Part shown: piece by piece, positions 42,526 through 43,651 of the stretch
How positions within the stretch are numbered: the stretch's first letter is position 1
How the letters are laid out: each line of letters starts with the position of its first letter
Assembly: GCA_023396365.1 (NCBI GenBank)
Contig: JAEWWL010000051.1
Span: 1-43,651 of the forward strand
Direction of reading: 5' to 3'
DNA: 43,651 bases
DNA from: Methanobacteriota archaeon
GTDB lineage: Archaea; Halobacteriota; Methanomicrobia; Methanomicrobiales; Methanomicrobiaceae
Translations under genes and position numbers: made by a program
The notes under the pieces: generated by a model
The model's database searches: none
What the model was told of the DNA's origin: nothing
Seen by the model: the letters and a program-made list of their open reading frames with translations, nothing else

Positions 42526-43651
42526 TTAAAAATCAAAAAGGGTCTTTTGGGTTTTTACAGTGGAGAGAAGGTTTCCATAGGAGAGCCAGCTGCTGCTTCC
42601 AAGAAGTTTTGTAACCAGCTCACTGCCTTCATTTATGTCATCACACTTAACGGGCGGATTTTTTAGAGCAAGGCGGGCGGCCTCTCTTATCACCCATGTT
42701 CCCAAAGGCGCCCAGTAATCGCCTGTGACTCTTCTTACAACAATTACTCTTGCCGACCTTCTAATATCCGTTAAATATTCCAAAACCGCAAGTCTTGCAG
42801 AGTAGTACGCACCTGAGATTGGGGAATATTCTCTTTTGTTCTTAAGCGACTCGCCGTCAGCGGCGACAACCTCGCTATCCCCTGCCCAAAGGCTGCTTTT
42901 CTCCCAGATCTCTATCATCTCATAACGAAAATCACCAGGAATCATAAGACATACAATCTGGTTTGCATGAAGAATTCCTGAAAATACCAGAATATCAGAT
43001 AATGGAGGATATTTTGCCGCCCCGGTTTTAAGCATCCGGGAGATGGTGTCATCAATTGCTGTAATTCCCCATCTTGTGGGAACAAATTTTCTTCTTTTAC
43101 CTGTGCCTATAAGCCCGGCAGAGAGGGCATTTTGGATGTGATGGACATCGATTCCGCCTTTGTAAAGCTCAAACATACCTTCGGTTGCACGAAGATCAGT
43201 GTCTGAGGTAATTTTATCAACAATTCTTGGGACATACGCGTTGTCCAAAACATCCATCTTTTTTATCTCACCGGAAAGGCCGACAGGAGCAAGCGTTCCG
43301 TCAAAGCGAAGATTAAAATTCACAGGCTTTTGAAATGAAACCTCAATGTCAACAGGCTTTTGCGATATTGCAATCTCCTGAACCGAGTCAGCCTGCTTTA
43401 AAAGCAGTTTGTTTCCCCTGATTGTTCTTGAGCGTACTGATACAATATCGTCAATTGAATAATTTTTAGAAACCCATCCTTCAGGGTTGTCACTCTCACC
43501 AATCATTAAAGGACCGCCGGTGATTGCCGGATAGTTGTAGCTTCCAATAAATACAGACGGGCTTTCACCCATATAATTTTCAACAGGCTTTACCTGTGTT
43601 CTGGCATAAAAGCGGCTTATAACAGGGCATCTTTTAAGGCCGCAAAAACCC
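42526..43651 (-). CDS. nreA: NreA-family DNA repair protein (5'-truncated by the window)
   Basis: This protein runs off the right edge. Beyond the ATG at 43572 the frame stays open for 26 more codons on the minus strand, adding CGLKRCPVISRF, part of a zinc-finger-like N-terminus. The protein therefore starts outside the window. Conserved segments include GSYNYPAITGGP and RRVTGDYWAPLGTWVIRE. The C-terminus ends QKTLFDF, which fits the PCNA-interacting (PIP) consensus QxxLxxF. NreA proteins act in archaeal DNA damage repair and bind PCNA. Convergent with the ligase gene, another replication and repair gene. Confidence 0.8.
   Translation of the reverse strand, partial: GFCGLKRCPVISRFYARTQVKPVENYMGESPSVFIGSYNYPAITGGPLMIGESDNPEGWVSKNYSIDDIVSVRSRTIRGNKLLLKQADSVQEIAISQKPVDIEVSFQKPVNFNLRFDGTLAPVGLSGEIKKMDVLDNAYVPRIVDKITSDTDLRATEGMFELYKGGIDVHHIQNALSAGLIGTGKRRKFVPTRWGITAIDDTISRMLKTGAAKYPPLSDILVFSGILHANQIVCLMIPGDFRYEMIEIWEKSSLWAGDSEVVAADGESLKNKREYSPISGAYYSARLAVLEYLTDIRRSARVIVVRRVTGDYWAPLGTWVIREAARLALKNPPVKCDDINEGSELVTKLLGSSSWLSYGNLLSTVKTQKTLFDF

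Noticed and set aside
42526..43651. NurA-type nuclease
   Set aside because: The sequence lacks the NurA motif pattern and instead has the NreA zinc-finger-like start and PIP-box end.
1..43651. CRISPR array, rRNA or tRNA genes
   Set aside because: No regularly spaced repeats, and no cloverleaf or rRNA sequence was found by eye in any intergenic stretch.

Overview
The window looks like the chromosome of a methanogenic euryarchaeon, most likely in or near Methanomicrobiales (Methanomicrobiaceae). This is inferred from gene content, since no rRNA or tRNA is present. Archaeal markers include a separate GMP synthase ATPase subunit, an AK6-type adenylate kinase fused by overlap to an archaetidylinositol-phosphate-synthase-like CDP-alcohol transferase, an ATP-dependent archaeal DNA ligase, an NreA-like repair protein with a PCNA-binding tail, a tungstate/molybdate ABC transporter and a nitrogenase-like gene set. 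Several genes have GGAG/GGTGA ribosome binding sites inside the preceding gene, and some appear leaderless behind a TATA box.

Layout. (1) 1-16.5 kb is a surface-glycan island that is visibly AT-richer than the rest. It holds a HAD phosphatase and a cyclase-family protein, then two sugar-nucleotide short-chain dehydrogenases on the minus strand, a sulfotransferase, and an eleven-gene plus-strand operon (5.1-14.7 kb). The operon carries homologues of the legionaminic/sialic acid pathway (CMP-transferase, condensing synthase, hydrolysing 2-epimerase, aminotransferase, 4,6-dehydratase). ATP-grasp, HAD, methyltransferase, PIG-L deacetylase and hexapeptide acyltransferase genes lie among them. A putative transferase closes the operon, and an ABC exporter converges on it. 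The likely product is a decorated nine-carbon acidic sugar for S-layer or archaellin glycans. (2) 16.6-19.6 kb is a compact three-gene nitrogenase-like operon (NifH-, NifD- and NifK/E/N-like), the most interesting feature. Its cluster-binding cysteines are retained, but the D-like subunit is short and no nif or cfb neighbours are present. (3) 19.7-28.1 kb is a minus-strand housekeeping block: two tandem argD-like genes, hisC, AK6 kinase, CDP-alcohol transferase, guaAB, pyrG and a hotdog thioesterase, separated by T-rich spacers. (4) 28.2-33.7 kb is a plus-strand block: DJ-1/PfpI protein, YhaM-like OB/HD protein, Yip1-like membrane protein, a membrane-anchored beta-propeller protein and a two-TM protein. 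(5) hisD and a single-domain response regulator lie on the minus strand. (6) 35.8-39.3 kb is a molybdate/tungstate importer in which the tRNA methyltransferase gene trmO sits between the binding protein and the permease. (7) 39.4-43.7 kb holds two tiny membrane proteins, an MBL-fold hydrolase, DNA ligase and, convergent with it and running off the right edge, an NreA-like protein.

The Mo/W importer and the nitrogenase-like operon in one window raise the question of a metal-dependent reductase, but nothing in the sequence proves a link.
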